In this document: positions 52,949-61,350 of the stretch, one piece after another
Layout of the letters: each line of letters begins with the position of its first letter
Position numbering within the stretch: position 1 is the first letter of the stretch
Origin: Hyphomicrobium sp. CS1BSMeth3
GTDB taxonomy: Bacteria > Pseudomonadota > Alphaproteobacteria > Rhizobiales > Hyphomicrobiaceae
Length of the DNA: 64,000 bases
NCBI RefSeq assembly: GCF_900117415.1
Contig: NZ_FPEI01000004.1
Span: forward strand, 868,001 to 932,000
Direction of reading: 5' to 3'
Made by a program: the position numbers and the translations under genes
Notes under the pieces: model-generated
Told to the model about the DNA's origin: nothing
The model's input: the letters and a program-made list of their open reading frames with translations, nothing else
The model's database searches: none

Positions 52949-54445
52949 TCACCCCATGGTGGGGATGACGAAGCTGGCGCCATCCTTGATGCCGGAAGGC
53001 CAGCGCGAGGTCACGGTCTTCGTCTTGGTATAGAAGCGGAAGGCATCTGGCCCGTGCTGGTTGAGATCGCCGAAGGACGAGCGCTTCCAGCCGCCGAAGG
53101 TGTAGTACGCCAGCGGCACTGGGATCGGCACGTTGACGCCTACCATCCCGACGTTGACTCGGCTTGCGAAATCGCGCGCGGCACCACCATCCCGGGTGAA
53201 GACGGCGACGCCGTTGGCATATTCATGGTCGTTGCAGAGCCGAAGCCCCTCCTCGTAATCCTTCGCGCGCACCACCGAGAGCACCGGGCCGAAGATCTCT
53301 TCCTTGTAGATGCGCATGTCGGGCGTCACCTGGTCGAACAGGCAGCCGCCGACATAGAAGCCCTTTTCATAGCCCTGCATGGTGAAGCTGCGCCCGTCGA
53401 CGACGAGTTTCGCGCCTTCCTTGACGCCGATATCAACGTATTCCCGGATCTTCGCGGCGGCGGCAGCGGTCACGACAGGGCCGAAGTCGGCGGCGGCATC
53501 GGTCGAGGGGCCGATGCGGAGGCTCTCGACGCGGGGAACAAGGCGCTTAACCAGCTCGTCCGCCGTCTTCTGCCCCACTGGTACCGCGACCGAAATCGCC
53601 ATGCAGCGCTCGCCAGCGGATCCATAACCGGCGCCGATCAGCGCATCGACCGCCTGATCCATGTCGGCATCCGGCATGATGACCATGTGGTTCTTGGCGC
53701 CACCGAAGCATTGCACGCGTTTGCCGTTCGAGCAGCCACGCCCATAGATGTATTCTGCGATCGGGGTCGAGCCGACGAAGCCGATCGCCTTGATGTCGGG
53801 ATCGTCGATGATCGCATCAACCGCTTCCTTGTCACCGTTGACGACGTTGAAAATGCCCGGAGGCAGGCCCGCCTCGATGAAGAGCTCCGCTAGCCGCAAC
53901 GGCACGCCGGGATCGCGTTCCGAGGGCTTGAGGATGAAGGCATTGCCAGCGGCGATGGCCGGGCCGGCCTTCCAGAGCGGGATCATCGCCGGGAAGTTGA
54001 ACGGCGTGATGCCGGCGACGACGCCCAGCGGCTGGCGCATCGAGTAGATGTCTATGCCCGGTCCGGCGCCTTCCGTGTACTCCCCCTTCATCATCTGCGG
54101 TGCACCGATGCAGTATTCGATCACCTCTATGCCGCGCTGGATATCGCCCTTGGCATCCGCGACCGTCTTGCCATGCTCGCGCGCTAGGATATCGGCAAGT
54201 TCGCCATTCGCCTTCGCCGCGAGTTCGAGGAACCTCATCAGAACGCGCGCACGCCGCTGCGGGTTGGTGGCGCCCCAGGCGGGCTGCGCGACCTTCGCAT
54301 TGATCACAGCTTCAGTCAGTTCGGCCTGCGAGGCCAAAGCGACCTTGCCCCGCATCGAGCCGTCCATCGGCTGGCAGACATCGGCGAAGCGCCCCGATTT
54401 TCCATCAACACGCTTGCCACCGATGAAATGTCCGTAGGTGATCAT
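52949..54445 (-). CDS. mmsA: CoA-acylating (methyl)malonate-semialdehyde dehydrogenase
   Basis: The protein has 498 residues. The ALDH active-site Cys281 lies in G-Y-G-S-A-G-E-R-C-M-A, F-N-F-P at 149-152 and G-S-T-P-I-A near 225 are NAD-binding, and Q-C-F-G-G-A-K-N-H takes the place of the usual E-L-G-G-K motif, as is typical of CoA-dependent MmsA enzymes, which lack the general-base Glu. Substrates of the family are methylmalonate semialdehyde and malonate semialdehyde, giving propionyl-CoA or acetyl-CoA. Directly upstream lies the omega-amino acid transaminase, 30 bp away, which would supply malonate semialdehyde from beta-alanine. Confidence 0.94.
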   Translation of the reverse strand: MITYGHFIGGKRVDGKSGRFADVCQPMDGSMRGKVALASQAELTEAVINAKVAQPAWGATNPQRRARVLMRFLELAAKANGELADILAREHGKTVADAKGDIQRGIEVIEYCIGAPQMMKGEYTEGAGPGIDIYSMRQPLGVVAGITPFNFPAMIPLWKAGPAIAAGNAFILKPSERDPGVPLRLAELFIEAGLPPGIFNVVNGDKEAVDAIIDDPDIKAIGFVGSTPIAEYIYGRGCSNGKRVQCFGGAKNHMVIMPDADMDQAVDALIGAGYGSAGERCMAISVAVPVGQKTADELVKRLVPRVESLRIGPSTDAAADFGPVVTAAAAAKIREYVDIGVKEGAKLVVDGRSFTMQGYEKGFYVGGCLFDQVTPDMRIYKEEIFGPVLSVVRAKDYEEGLRLCNDHEYANGVAVFTRDGGAARDFASRVNVGMVGVNVPIPVPLAYYTFGGWKRSSFGDLNQHGPDAFRFYTKTKTVTSRWPSGIKDGASFVIPTMG

Positions 54446-54475
54446 GCTGTAGCCGCCAATCCGTGAGTCAGGAGT

Positions 54476-55813
54476 TCACGCAGCGCGCGCCAGTGCGTCG
54501 CCGACTAGCGACGCCATCGTGTCGATGTGGGTACTTTCGACGATCAGCGGCGGAGAAAGAGCGATGATATCCCCAGTCACGCGGATCAGCAGCCCGCGCC
54601 TGAAACAATCGACAAACACATCATAGGCGCGTGCACCGGGTGCGCCGTCGCGCGGAAGCAATTCGATGCCTGCGACAAGACCGATGGTGCGGACATCGAC
54701 GACATGCGGAGCCTCGGCGAGCGCATGCATGGCGTTGTGCCATACCTGTTCAAGCGTTGCTGCTCGTGTCAGAAGCCCTTCATGTTGGTAGAGATCGAGC
54801 GTCGCGATGCCGGCTGCGCATGCCGCCGGGTGGCCGGAATAGGTGTAGCCGTGGAAAAGCTCGATCTGGCTCTCAGGCCCGGACATGAGTGCGTCATGCA
54901 CCTTGCGGCTCGCGAAGACCGCGCCCATCGGGACGGCGCCATTTGTCAATCCCTTGGCGGTCGTCATGATGTCCGGAATCACGCCGAAATGTTCGGCGGC
55001 GAAGGGCGATCCCAGGCGGCCGAACCCGGTGATCACTTCGTCGAAGATTAAGAGGATGCCGCGATGATCGCAGATCGAACGGAGCCGTTCGAGATAGCCC
55101 TTCGGAGGAATCAGAACGCCCGTGGATCCCGCCACGGGTTCGACAATGCAGGCCGCGATGGTCTCAGCGCCATGCAGGGCGACAAGCCTCTCGAGATCGT
55201 CGGCGAGTTCCGCGCCATGCTCAGGCATTCCGCGGACGAAGACGTTTCTCGCCGGATCGTGGGTGTGCCGGAGGTGGTCTGTTCCGCCAAGTTGCGGAAA
55301 AGCCCTGCGGTTGTTGACCATGCCGCCGACGGAGATGCCCCCGAAGCCCACACCATGATAGCCGCGCTCTCGCCCGATCAGCCGCGTGCGTGTGCCCTGA
55401 CCAATGGCTCGCTGATAGGCGAGGGCAATCTTCAGGGCTGTATCGACCGATTCCGAACCGGAACCCGTGAAGAAAATCCGGTCGAGCTTGTCGGAATCGC
55501 GACCCGGAGCGATTCCAGTAAGGCGCTCTGCGAATTCGAAGGCAATCGGGTGGCCCATCTGGAACGACGGAGCATAGTCCATGGTCATGAGCTGGCGATG
55601 GACCGACTGCGCGATCTCGGGCCGTCCATGTCCAGCATTCACGCACCAGAGGCCGGCGGTGCCGTCGAGGATGGAGTGGCCGTCGAAATCTCGATAGTGC
55701 ATCCCTGAGGCGGTCGAGAGCAGGCGAGGCGCCGCCTTGAATTGCCTATTTGCCGTGAACGGCATCCAGTAGCTCTCAAGGTGCGGTGCGTTGTTCAGGA
55801 CGTGTGTGTTCAT
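54476..55813 (-). CDS. Omega-amino acid (beta-alanine):pyruvate transaminase, class III
   Basis: The protein has 445 residues. It has the class III opening Y-W-M-P-F-T-A-N-R-Q-F-K, then D-G-T-A-G-L-W-C-V-N-A-G-H-G, S-G-S-E-S-V-D-T-A-L-K, F-D-E-V-I-T-G-F-G-R (Asp258) and the PLP Lys287 in T-T-A-K-G-L-T-N-G. The G-L-W-C-V-N-A-G-H-G and N-R-Q-F-K segments are characteristic of beta-alanine/omega-amino acid:pyruvate transaminases (BauA-type). It moves the amino group of an omega-amino acid or amine to pyruvate, producing alanine and a semialdehyde. It lies 15 bp after the decarboxylase gene and 30 bp before mmsA. Confidence 0.93.
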   Translation of the reverse strand: MNTHVLNNAPHLESYWMPFTANRQFKAAPRLLSTASGMHYRDFDGHSILDGTAGLWCVNAGHGRPEIAQSVHRQLMTMDYAPSFQMGHPIAFEFAERLTGIAPGRDSDKLDRIFFTGSGSESVDTALKIALAYQRAIGQGTRTRLIGRERGYHGVGFGGISVGGMVNNRRAFPQLGGTDHLRHTHDPARNVFVRGMPEHGAELADDLERLVALHGAETIAACIVEPVAGSTGVLIPPKGYLERLRSICDHRGILLIFDEVITGFGRLGSPFAAEHFGVIPDIMTTAKGLTNGAVPMGAVFASRKVHDALMSGPESQIELFHGYTYSGHPAACAAGIATLDLYQHEGLLTRAATLEQVWHNAMHALAEAPHVVDVRTIGLVAGIELLPRDGAPGARAYDVFVDCFRRGLLIRVTGDIIALSPPLIVESTHIDTMASLVGDALARAA

Positions 55814-55828
55814 GTCGTCAGCCGATGA

Positions 55829-57130
55829 TCAATAGGTCTTCGTATCGAGGGTGCCGACGGCACGATCGCTGCGCACGGAAGCAACGACGGCTTCCAGATC
55901 GCGGAGGTAGCGATCGGCGTTGTCAGCGTGAACCGGATTGATCATGAGATGGATTGCCGAGGGCTCCACCGATCGCCCAACGAACCAACCCTTTTCGCCT
56001 AGGCGTTCCGCCACGGCGTTGATGTCGAGATCAGGGTCGTTGGATCTGTAGAGGAAGAACGAGAGCTGGTTGGGCTCCACGACTTTGAGGCCGTTGATCC
56101 GGTTGATACCTGCGATCAGATGCTTCTTGGTCTCGAAGATTTTCCGCGCCGCTTCGAGATAACCCGTCTTGCCGAGAAACTTCATCACCGCCCAGGCGGA
56201 TGCGACTGGTGCACCGGCGCGAGTGCCGAGGAAGCTTTCGGTCGCATAGTATCCCCGTGGCCAATTGGCGAACTCGAAGATCTGATGCTGCTTCATCTCC
56301 CCGGAGCGATAGAGAACGAGAGAGGCACCTTTCGAAGCATATCCGTATTTGTGAAGGTCAACGGACATGCTCGATACGCCCGGCAGCGTAAAATCGAAGG
56401 TGGGAATATCGTCGCCTAGTTCGCGCAGGAAGGGACCGAGCATTCCACCCACACAGGCATCGACATGCAGCCAGAGGTCGTGCTGCTGCGCGATGCGACT
56501 CAATCCTTCGATGTTGTCGTAAATGCCGTGTGGGAAAGAAGGCGCCGAACCGACGATCAGGATCGTGGATGGATCGATCTCCGCTTCAAGACGATTGAGA
56601 TCGGCTCGGAAATCATTCCCAAGCGATACGCGTACGACATCGAGATCGAGGTAGGATGCGGCCTTGTCAAAGGCCGGATGCGCCGACCACGGCACGACGA
56701 TCTTCTCCCGGCCCTTCACCGTGCGGCCGCGTGATCGGGAATACCCCCGTGCTGCCTTCACCGCCTGGAAGATGCTCTCCGTACCACCGGTAGTGAAACT
56801 GCCAGCCGCGCCTTCGGGCGCATTCAGCAAGTCCATCACCATGTCGATCACGTCGCGTTCAAGCTGCTGGACGCTCGGGAAAGCCTTTCTGGCCAAGCCG
56901 TTCTCGACGAAAAAGCTCTGATAGGCCTTCTTCGAGACTTCATGGGCTTCCTCGCTTGCCCAATACACATAGAGCGGGAGCGTGCCCCTGCGCCAATCGT
57001 AGTCGCCACGTTTTGCCTGCTCCATCTGGCCCGAAAGCGTCTCCCAATCTGAACTATTCGGGGGAAACAGGGTTCTTGGCCTGCTGGCGGGCGTTTGGAA
57101 GGGGGAGGGCACATCCAGCTTCTCGGCCAT
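55829..57130 (-). CDS. PLP-dependent amino-acid decarboxylase / SPL-like (group II)
   Basis: The protein has 433 residues. PLP-binding Lys261 lies in M-S-V-D-L-H-K-Y-G-Y-A-S-K-G, with Asp224 in H-V-D-A-C-V-G-G and His151 in W-S-A-H-P-A-F-D-K as the ring-stacking and pyridine-binding residues. F-T-T-G-G-T-E-S-I at 112-120 is the phosphate-binding block. The arrangement resembles sphingosine-1-phosphate lyases and MfnA-type decarboxylases more than glutamate decarboxylase GadB. AAAGGA precedes the ATG. It is the first gene of the leftward operon. If it decarboxylates aspartate to beta-alanine, the downstream transaminase and dehydrogenase would complete the route, but the substrate is not proven. 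Confidence 0.88.
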   Translation of the reverse strand: MAEKLDVPSPFQTPASRPRTLFPPNSSDWETLSGQMEQAKRGDYDWRRGTLPLYVYWASEEAHEVSKKAYQSFFVENGLARKAFPSVQQLERDVIDMVMDLLNAPEGAAGSFTTGGTESIFQAVKAARGYSRSRGRTVKGREKIVVPWSAHPAFDKAASYLDLDVVRVSLGNDFRADLNRLEAEIDPSTILIVGSAPSFPHGIYDNIEGLSRIAQQHDLWLHVDACVGGMLGPFLRELGDDIPTFDFTLPGVSSMSVDLHKYGYASKGASLVLYRSGEMKQHQIFEFANWPRGYYATESFLGTRAGAPVASAWAVMKFLGKTGYLEAARKIFETKKHLIAGINRINGLKVVEPNQLSFFLYRSNDPDLDINAVAERLGEKGWFVGRSVEPSAIHLMINPVHADNADRYLRDLEAVVASVRSDRAVGTLDTKTY

Positions 57131-57352
57131 ATTTTATGTCCTTTTCGTTCATATGATATCACAAAAATTACAGCATATGATCACATAACGCAAGCAGGAA
57201 TCGGCCGTCGGCGCGGTCTGCTTCTTGTCCGAGCCACGAGAAAGCTGATGTGCGCGCCGATGCGCTCGCCGGCGCGCAGCAAGATCCGGTCTAGGTAGCC
57301 GGTGACCGGGAGGACCGATTCGTTCTCGTGCATGGAAGCCGCTCGTCTGCGG
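57131..57352. other. Promoter region of the leftward operon
   Basis: AT-rich DNA at 57131-57190 carries the two operator-like boxes; the rest is without recognised features up to the pseudogene. Confidence 0.4.
57150..57185. promoter_or_regulatory. GntR operator candidates before the decarboxylase operon
   Basis: CATATGATATCACA at 57150-57163 and CATATGATCACA at 57174-57185 are imperfect direct repeats 24 bp apart. TGATATCACA in the first is the exact reverse complement of TGTGATATCA at 58956-58965 before the transporter genes. Shared sites on both sides of the gntR gene point to one regulator. Confidence 0.65.
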
Positions 57353-57690
57353 TCAATCGCTGAAATCATCCAGCGGCCAAATCGGCCGCCGCACATTGCA
57401 ATAGGGAATCCGGCTGACATTTACCGTGCAGACGACGACCCGCTGTGCCTTGCCCTCGATGCCGAACAGCTTGAACTGCCCTCGTTCCTCGGTCTGATTC
57501 GCGATCGAGCAAAGGATGATGTCGATCCCGCCTGCCCGAAACATCACGCTGGGCCGAGGCTTGCCGAAGTGCCGGTAAAATAGGGGCCGCGCCGCGCATA
57601 TAGCGCCCATCCGAGATCGCGACGACTTCTCCCTTGAGTTTGAGCGGCTGCGTTTGCGGGCGAACCCCGCGCCGAGACTAAGGCCAAGCC
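57353..57690 (-). pseudogene. Degraded C-terminus of an MlrC (M81)-family metallopeptidase gene
   Basis: On the - strand the translation G-V-R-P-Q-T-Q-P-L-K-L-K-G-E-V-V-A-I-S-D-G-R-Y is followed, after a frame change near 57560, by S-V-M-F-R-A-G-G-I-D-I-I-L-C-S-I and K-L-F-G-I. This is the order of blocks in the C-terminal MlrC domain (G-x-I-x-I-x-S-D-G-R-F, G-I-D-x-x-L-x-S). The N-terminal part of the gene is missing and the reading frame is broken. Confidence 0.65.
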
Positions 57691-58017
57691 TAGGAGGGCC
57701 CCCGGCTGCCCCGCCAGTCGAAATCGTTCTGCTTGAGTTCTCGCAATTCCTGCAGGATCACTTTGCGCGAAATCGCTAACGACTGCTCGATATCACGTCG
57801 GCACGAGGAAAGCGACCAGGCGAACGATTTCGCACTCTCTTCTCGGGATAGCCAACCCATAGCTGCTGCATGAGCTTGATCGTGATGTAATATATTACTA
57901 AATGAGATGACATTATGCGCCAAAATTGATGTATCCTGGGCGCAGATCTTCCGCTATTTCGGATCGCAGGGGACCAATTTCGGCTCGACTCCTGAGCTGG
58001 ACCACAGGAAGGACGTC
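57691..58017. other. Region upstream of gntR
   Basis: It contains a perfect palindrome GTAATATATTAC at 57887-57898, which may belong to the gntR promoter. A 77-codon frame at 57690-57923 (- strand) is not convincing. Confidence 0.4.
57887..57898. promoter_or_regulatory. 12-base AT palindrome upstream of gntR
   Basis: GTAATATATTAC is perfectly self-complementary and stands out in GC-rich DNA 120 bp before the GntR start. It could be an operator or part of a -10 region. Confidence 0.4.
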
Positions 58018-58722
58018 ATGACGATGAAGCAGGTTGTGGAGGTCCAGGGCGATGTCCTGAGAGACAAAGTCTATTTCCACCTCTGCGAACTGATCCGGGG
58101 AGGGCATTTTTCTCCTGGCGAGAAACTCACCATCCGGAGCCTGGCCAATGAGCAGGGAATAAGCCCGACGCCGGTGCGCGAGGCACTCTACCGGCTCATC
58201 TCAGAAGGGGTTCTTGACGGCGAGGCGAACCGCTCCGCGCGCATACCGCTGCTCAATGCTGAGCAGATCAAGGAAATCAAGGAGATCCGCATCCTGGTGG
58301 AGTGCTTGGCTGCGGAAAAAGCGGCCATGAACGGCACGCCGCAACTGGCGAAGACCCTGCGAGCCCTCGCGGGCAAGCTGAAAATGGCTCGGGCATCCGG
58401 AGATCGCCGGGCTGATCTGTCGCTCGTGTATCGCTTTCAGACGGAACTGTATTCCGCCTGCGAAATGCCCAATCTTATCAAGATCATCGGCTCCCTGTGG
58501 CTCAAAACCGGTCCGTATCTCAATCTTCTCTTCCCTGATTACATTAACTTAATCGCCAAATCGCGCGGAGATTGGCGGGAACGTATCTGTGTCGGGGTCG
58601 AGGAGCGCAATCCGGCGATCGTCCGCAGTGAAGTAGAGCGGGATCTCGACGACACCCTGAGCTACATCGCCAATGTCGTCTCCGCCGCGGCTTTTCTGCG
58701 CCGAGCTGGCGCCGATCGCTGA
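58018..58722 (+). CDS. GntR-family regulator (FCD-type)
   Basis: The protein has 234 residues from the ATG at 58018, which follows AGGAAGGA. The N-terminal winged helix shows L-R-D-K-V-Y-F-H-L-C-E-L-I, G-E-K-L-T-I-R-S-L-A and G-I-S-P-T-P-V-R-E-A-L-Y-R-L, the GntR recognition block. The rest is an FCD-like helical ligand domain (E-I-R-I-L-V-E-C-L-A-A-E-K-A-A). It lies between the two arms of the island and likely controls both through the TGATATCA-type boxes. The inducer is probably the island's substrate. Confidence 0.93.
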   Translation: MTMKQVVEVQGDVLRDKVYFHLCELIRGGHFSPGEKLTIRSLANEQGISPTPVREALYRLISEGVLDGEANRSARIPLLNAEQIKEIKEIRILVECLAAEKAAMNGTPQLAKTLRALAGKLKMARASGDRRADLSLVYRFQTELYSACEMPNLIKIIGSLWLKTGPYLNLLFPDYINLIAKSRGDWRERICVGVEERNPAIVRSEVERDLDDTLSYIANVVSAAAFLRRAGADR

Positions 58723-58946
58723 AAGAGCCAACTCGGCGCGCCGACCTGTCACCCTACTCGCGATGGCATCGTTCTCTTGAAAGTAGCCGTGCGTCGGCTC
58801 GCGCCGACGTGAGGTCGCGGTACGCGGGTCGCCGATGCCCCGCGCCAGCATTCGCTCGCGGACTTTGATTTGTCTGCCGCCGCGCGGATGGGGCGGCCTC
58901 CGGCGAGCGGGGCGACACGCGCACAAACGCTATTGACATTCAATCG
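58723..58946. promoter_or_regulatory. Promoter region of the ABC transporter operon
   Basis: TTGACA at 58933-58938 is a good -35 element. A -10 at 58956-58961 would overlap the GntR box. Confidence 0.45.
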
Positions 58947-60173
58947 ATGATGATTTGTGATATCAAAATGACGAAAACAGGATTACATGTGGCGCTGTCG
59001 TGCATTCCGTCTGCTAGCGTTGCTGCCGGGCCGCTCTCCTTCAGCCAGCAGGCCCATCTGCGGCCGGCTGGAGAGCACGGCCCCGCCTTGGCTCGTGATC
59101 CGGTGGTGCGCTACGCGGGCGTATCTCGGTCGTTCGTGCCGGGGCTCTTCGTGGTCGACAATCTCGATCTCGATGTCGAGCGCGGGGAGTTCATCACGTT
59201 CCTAGGCCCTTCCGGCTCCGGCAAGACGACCACATTGATGCTGCTCGCTGGATTCGAACTGCCGGATGCGGGGCGCATCCATCTTGATGGCCGCGAAATC
59301 CAGTCGGTTCCCCCGCATCGCCGGAACATCGGTGTCGTTTTCCAGAACTATTCGCTCTTTCCGCATCTAACGATCAACGAGAACATTGCCTATCCGCTGC
59401 GCGTACGGCGGATGCCTGCCGCCGAGATCGAGGACCGCGTGCGTCGGGCGCTCGACATGGTGAAGATGTCGGGTTTCGGCACCCGCCTGCCGAGTATGCT
59501 GTCCGGCGGCCAGCAGCAGCGCGTGGCGCTCGCACGAGCGCTCGTCTTCGATCCGCCTGTGATCCTCATGGACGAGCCGCTAGGCGCATTGGACAAGAAC
59601 CTGCGTGAACATATGCAGCTCGAGATCAAGGCGATCCACGAGCGGCTCGGCGCCACGTTCATCTATGTGACGCATGATCAGTCTGAAGCGCTGACCATGT
59701 CGGACCGCATCGCGGTGTTTGACAGTGGGCGGCTCTCGCAGATCGCGCGACCGGAAACCCTGTACAACAATCCCGCCAATCTTTTCGTCGCGGATTTCAT
59801 GGGCGACAACAACAAGATAGCCGGCCGCGTGACGCGGATCGAGGCGGGAGCGGCGCAGATAGTGGCTGGAGACGGCACCGAGCTGTGCTGTCAGGTCGGC
59901 CCCGGCATCGCGCAGGACGCCGCCGTCGTCGTCTGCATTCGCCCGGAACGCCTCGCCATCGCCGCGCCGGGCGAAGTCGCACCCAATGTGCTTCCGGTCA
60001 CCGTCTCGAAGCTCTCGTTTTTGGGGGATCATTACCGGCTCTACGCCGCCAACCGCGCCGGCGAGGATGTCGTCCTCAAGCTCGGCAGCCGGAACCGGCC
60101 GGACGACTGCGCCCCGGGATGTCAGATCGCAATCCAGTTCAGTCCGCGGGATTGCCTCGTCTTCCCCGCATGA
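58947..60173 (+). CDS. ABC transporter ATP-binding protein (PotA/polyamine type)
   Basis: The frame codes for 408 residues. Walker A is G-P-S-G-S-G-K-T at 87-94, the signature L-S-G-G-Q-Q at 185-190, Walker B V-I-L-M-D-E at 205-210, and Y-V-T-H-D-Q contains the switch His. A C-terminal TOBE-type domain (from about 300, C-I-R-P-E-R-L-A-I) matches PotA-like importers. The first 50 residues are unlike the family. The promoter TTGACA at 58933 would put transcription start near 58968, downstream of this ATG, so translation probably starts later, perhaps at the GTG at 59103. It is the energiser of the substrate-binding protein and two permeases that follow. Confidence 0.92.
   Translation: MMICDIKMTKTGLHVALSCIPSASVAAGPLSFSQQAHLRPAGEHGPALARDPVVRYAGVSRSFVPGLFVVDNLDLDVERGEFITFLGPSGSGKTTTLMLLAGFELPDAGRIHLDGREIQSVPPHRRNIGVVFQNYSLFPHLTINENIAYPLRVRRMPAAEIEDRVRRALDMVKMSGFGTRLPSMLSGGQQQRVALARALVFDPPVILMDEPLGALDKNLREHMQLEIKAIHERLGATFIYVTHDQSEALTMSDRIAVFDSGRLSQIARPETLYNNPANLFVADFMGDNNKIAGRVTRIEAGAAQIVAGDGTELCCQVGPGIAQDAAVVVCIRPERLAIAAPGEVAPNVLPVTVSKLSFLGDHYRLYAANRAGEDVVLKLGSRNRPDDCAPGCQIAIQFSPRDCLVFPA
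58956..58965. promoter_or_regulatory. GntR box in front of the transporter genes
   Basis: TGTGATATCA is the exact inverse of the box at 57154-57163. It overlaps the predicted -10 region of the TTGACA promoter at 58933, as expected of a repressor site. Confidence 0.6.
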
Positions 60174-60216
60174 CGCGCGGAGGCGAAATTTTTGTGCGGC
60201 TCGAAAGGAGGAAGGC

Positions 60217-61275
60217 ATGGATAAGATAACAGGAATGAGCCGTCCGGCGGCGATGCTCGGCGCGATGCTCCTCGCGGCCACGCTTGCACATCCGGCAGCC
60301 GCACAGCAGCAGCTGACCGTGGTCGGCCAAGGCGGCGCGTTGCAGGATGCGGAGCGCAAGGCGTTCTTCGAGCCCTTCGCCAGCGCCACCGGAACGAAGA
60401 TCATCGAGGATTCCTACACTGGCGAGCTCGCGAAAGTCCGTGCCATGGTCAAATCCGGCAACGTGACCTGGGATGTGCTGCAACTCGACAACAATGCCCT
60501 GCTGATGGGATGCGACGAGGGCATCCTCGAGAAGATTCGTTATCCTCAGGTCGTCAACTCCTCCGATTTTCTCGAGGTTGGAACGCACGAATGCGGCGTC
60601 GGCGCATTTGCCTGGTCGAAGGTTATCGCCTTCGACAGCAAGCGGACCCCTCAGGGCCCAAAAACCTGGGCCGACTTTTGGGATGTGACGAAGTTTCCGG
60701 GCAAGCGCGGCCTGCGATCCACCGCGCGACTGACCCTGGAAATCGCGCTTTTGGCAGACGGTGTCAAACCGCTTGAGATGTACAAGGTGCTTTCCACGCC
60801 CGCTGGCCTCGATCGCGCGTTCAGGAAGATGGACGAGTTGAAGCCGCACATCGTCTGGTGGCGTACCGGGGCGGAGCCGATTGAGCGACTGGTGGCAGGC
60901 GATATTGCCTATACTTCTGGCTTCAACGGGAGAGTCGAGGCGGCGAACGCTTCCGGCCAGAACCTGAAGATGGAATGGGATGGGCAGGTCCTCGGCATCG
61001 ACTACTGGGGAATAGTGAAGGGATCGCCTCGGAAGGCCGTAGCCGAGCAGTTCATTACCTTCGCCAGCAGGCCGGAAGTCGCCAGCAAGCTTCCTGAATT
61101 CATCCGCTACGGCGTTTTGAACAAAGGGGCGATAGGGCTAGTGAGGGCGGAGATCAGGGATGATCTGCCGACATCTCCCAAGAACCTCGCCAATGCCCTC
61201 CGAACCGATGCCGCGTTCTGGGCCGAACGGGGCGAGGAAATCGAAGCGCGCTTCAAGGTCTGGCAGGCGAAATAG
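60217..61275 (+). CDS. ABC transporter substrate-binding protein (PotD/spermidine-putrescine type)
   Basis: The protein has 352 residues. It has a signal peptide (M-D-K-I-T-G-M-S-R, hydrophobic A-M-L-G-A-M-L-L-A-A-T-L-A, cleavage near A-H-P-A-A-A-Q). The mature part has the two-lobe binding-protein pattern: L-T-V-V-G-Q-G-G-A-L-Q-D-A at the start, V-T-W-D-V-L-Q-L-D-N-N in the first lobe, and W-A-D-F-W-D-V-T-K-F-P-G-K-R, typical of the PotD/PotF group. AAAGGAGGAAGG precedes the ATG. A hairpin separates it from the permease genes, which usually raises the level of the binding protein. Confidence 0.93.
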   Translation: MDKITGMSRPAAMLGAMLLAATLAHPAAAQQQLTVVGQGGALQDAERKAFFEPFASATGTKIIEDSYTGELAKVRAMVKSGNVTWDVLQLDNNALLMGCDEGILEKIRYPQVVNSSDFLEVGTHECGVGAFAWSKVIAFDSKRTPQGPKTWADFWDVTKFPGKRGLRSTARLTLEIALLADGVKPLEMYKVLSTPAGLDRAFRKMDELKPHIVWWRTGAEPIERLVAGDIAYTSGFNGRVEAANASGQNLKMEWDGQVLGIDYWGIVKGSPRKAVAEQFITFASRPEVASKLPEFIRYGVLNKGAIGLVRAEIRDDLPTSPKNLANALRTDAAFWAERGEEIEARFKVWQAK

Positions 61276-61290
61276 AGTCCTCAGCGAGTT

Positions 61291-61323
61291 CTCCTGCCCG
61301 TCGGCCTCCCTGTCGGGCAGGAG
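61291..61323 (+). terminator. Intercistronic hairpin after the substrate-binding protein gene
   Basis: CTCCTGCCCG and CGGGCAGGAG form a perfect 10-bp stem around a 13-base loop, followed by TTTGCTT. It probably limits transcription into the permease genes or stabilises the upstream mRNA rather than fully terminating. Confidence 0.7.
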
Positions 61324-61350
61324 TTTGCTTCGGTCCGCGATGCAGCGAGC

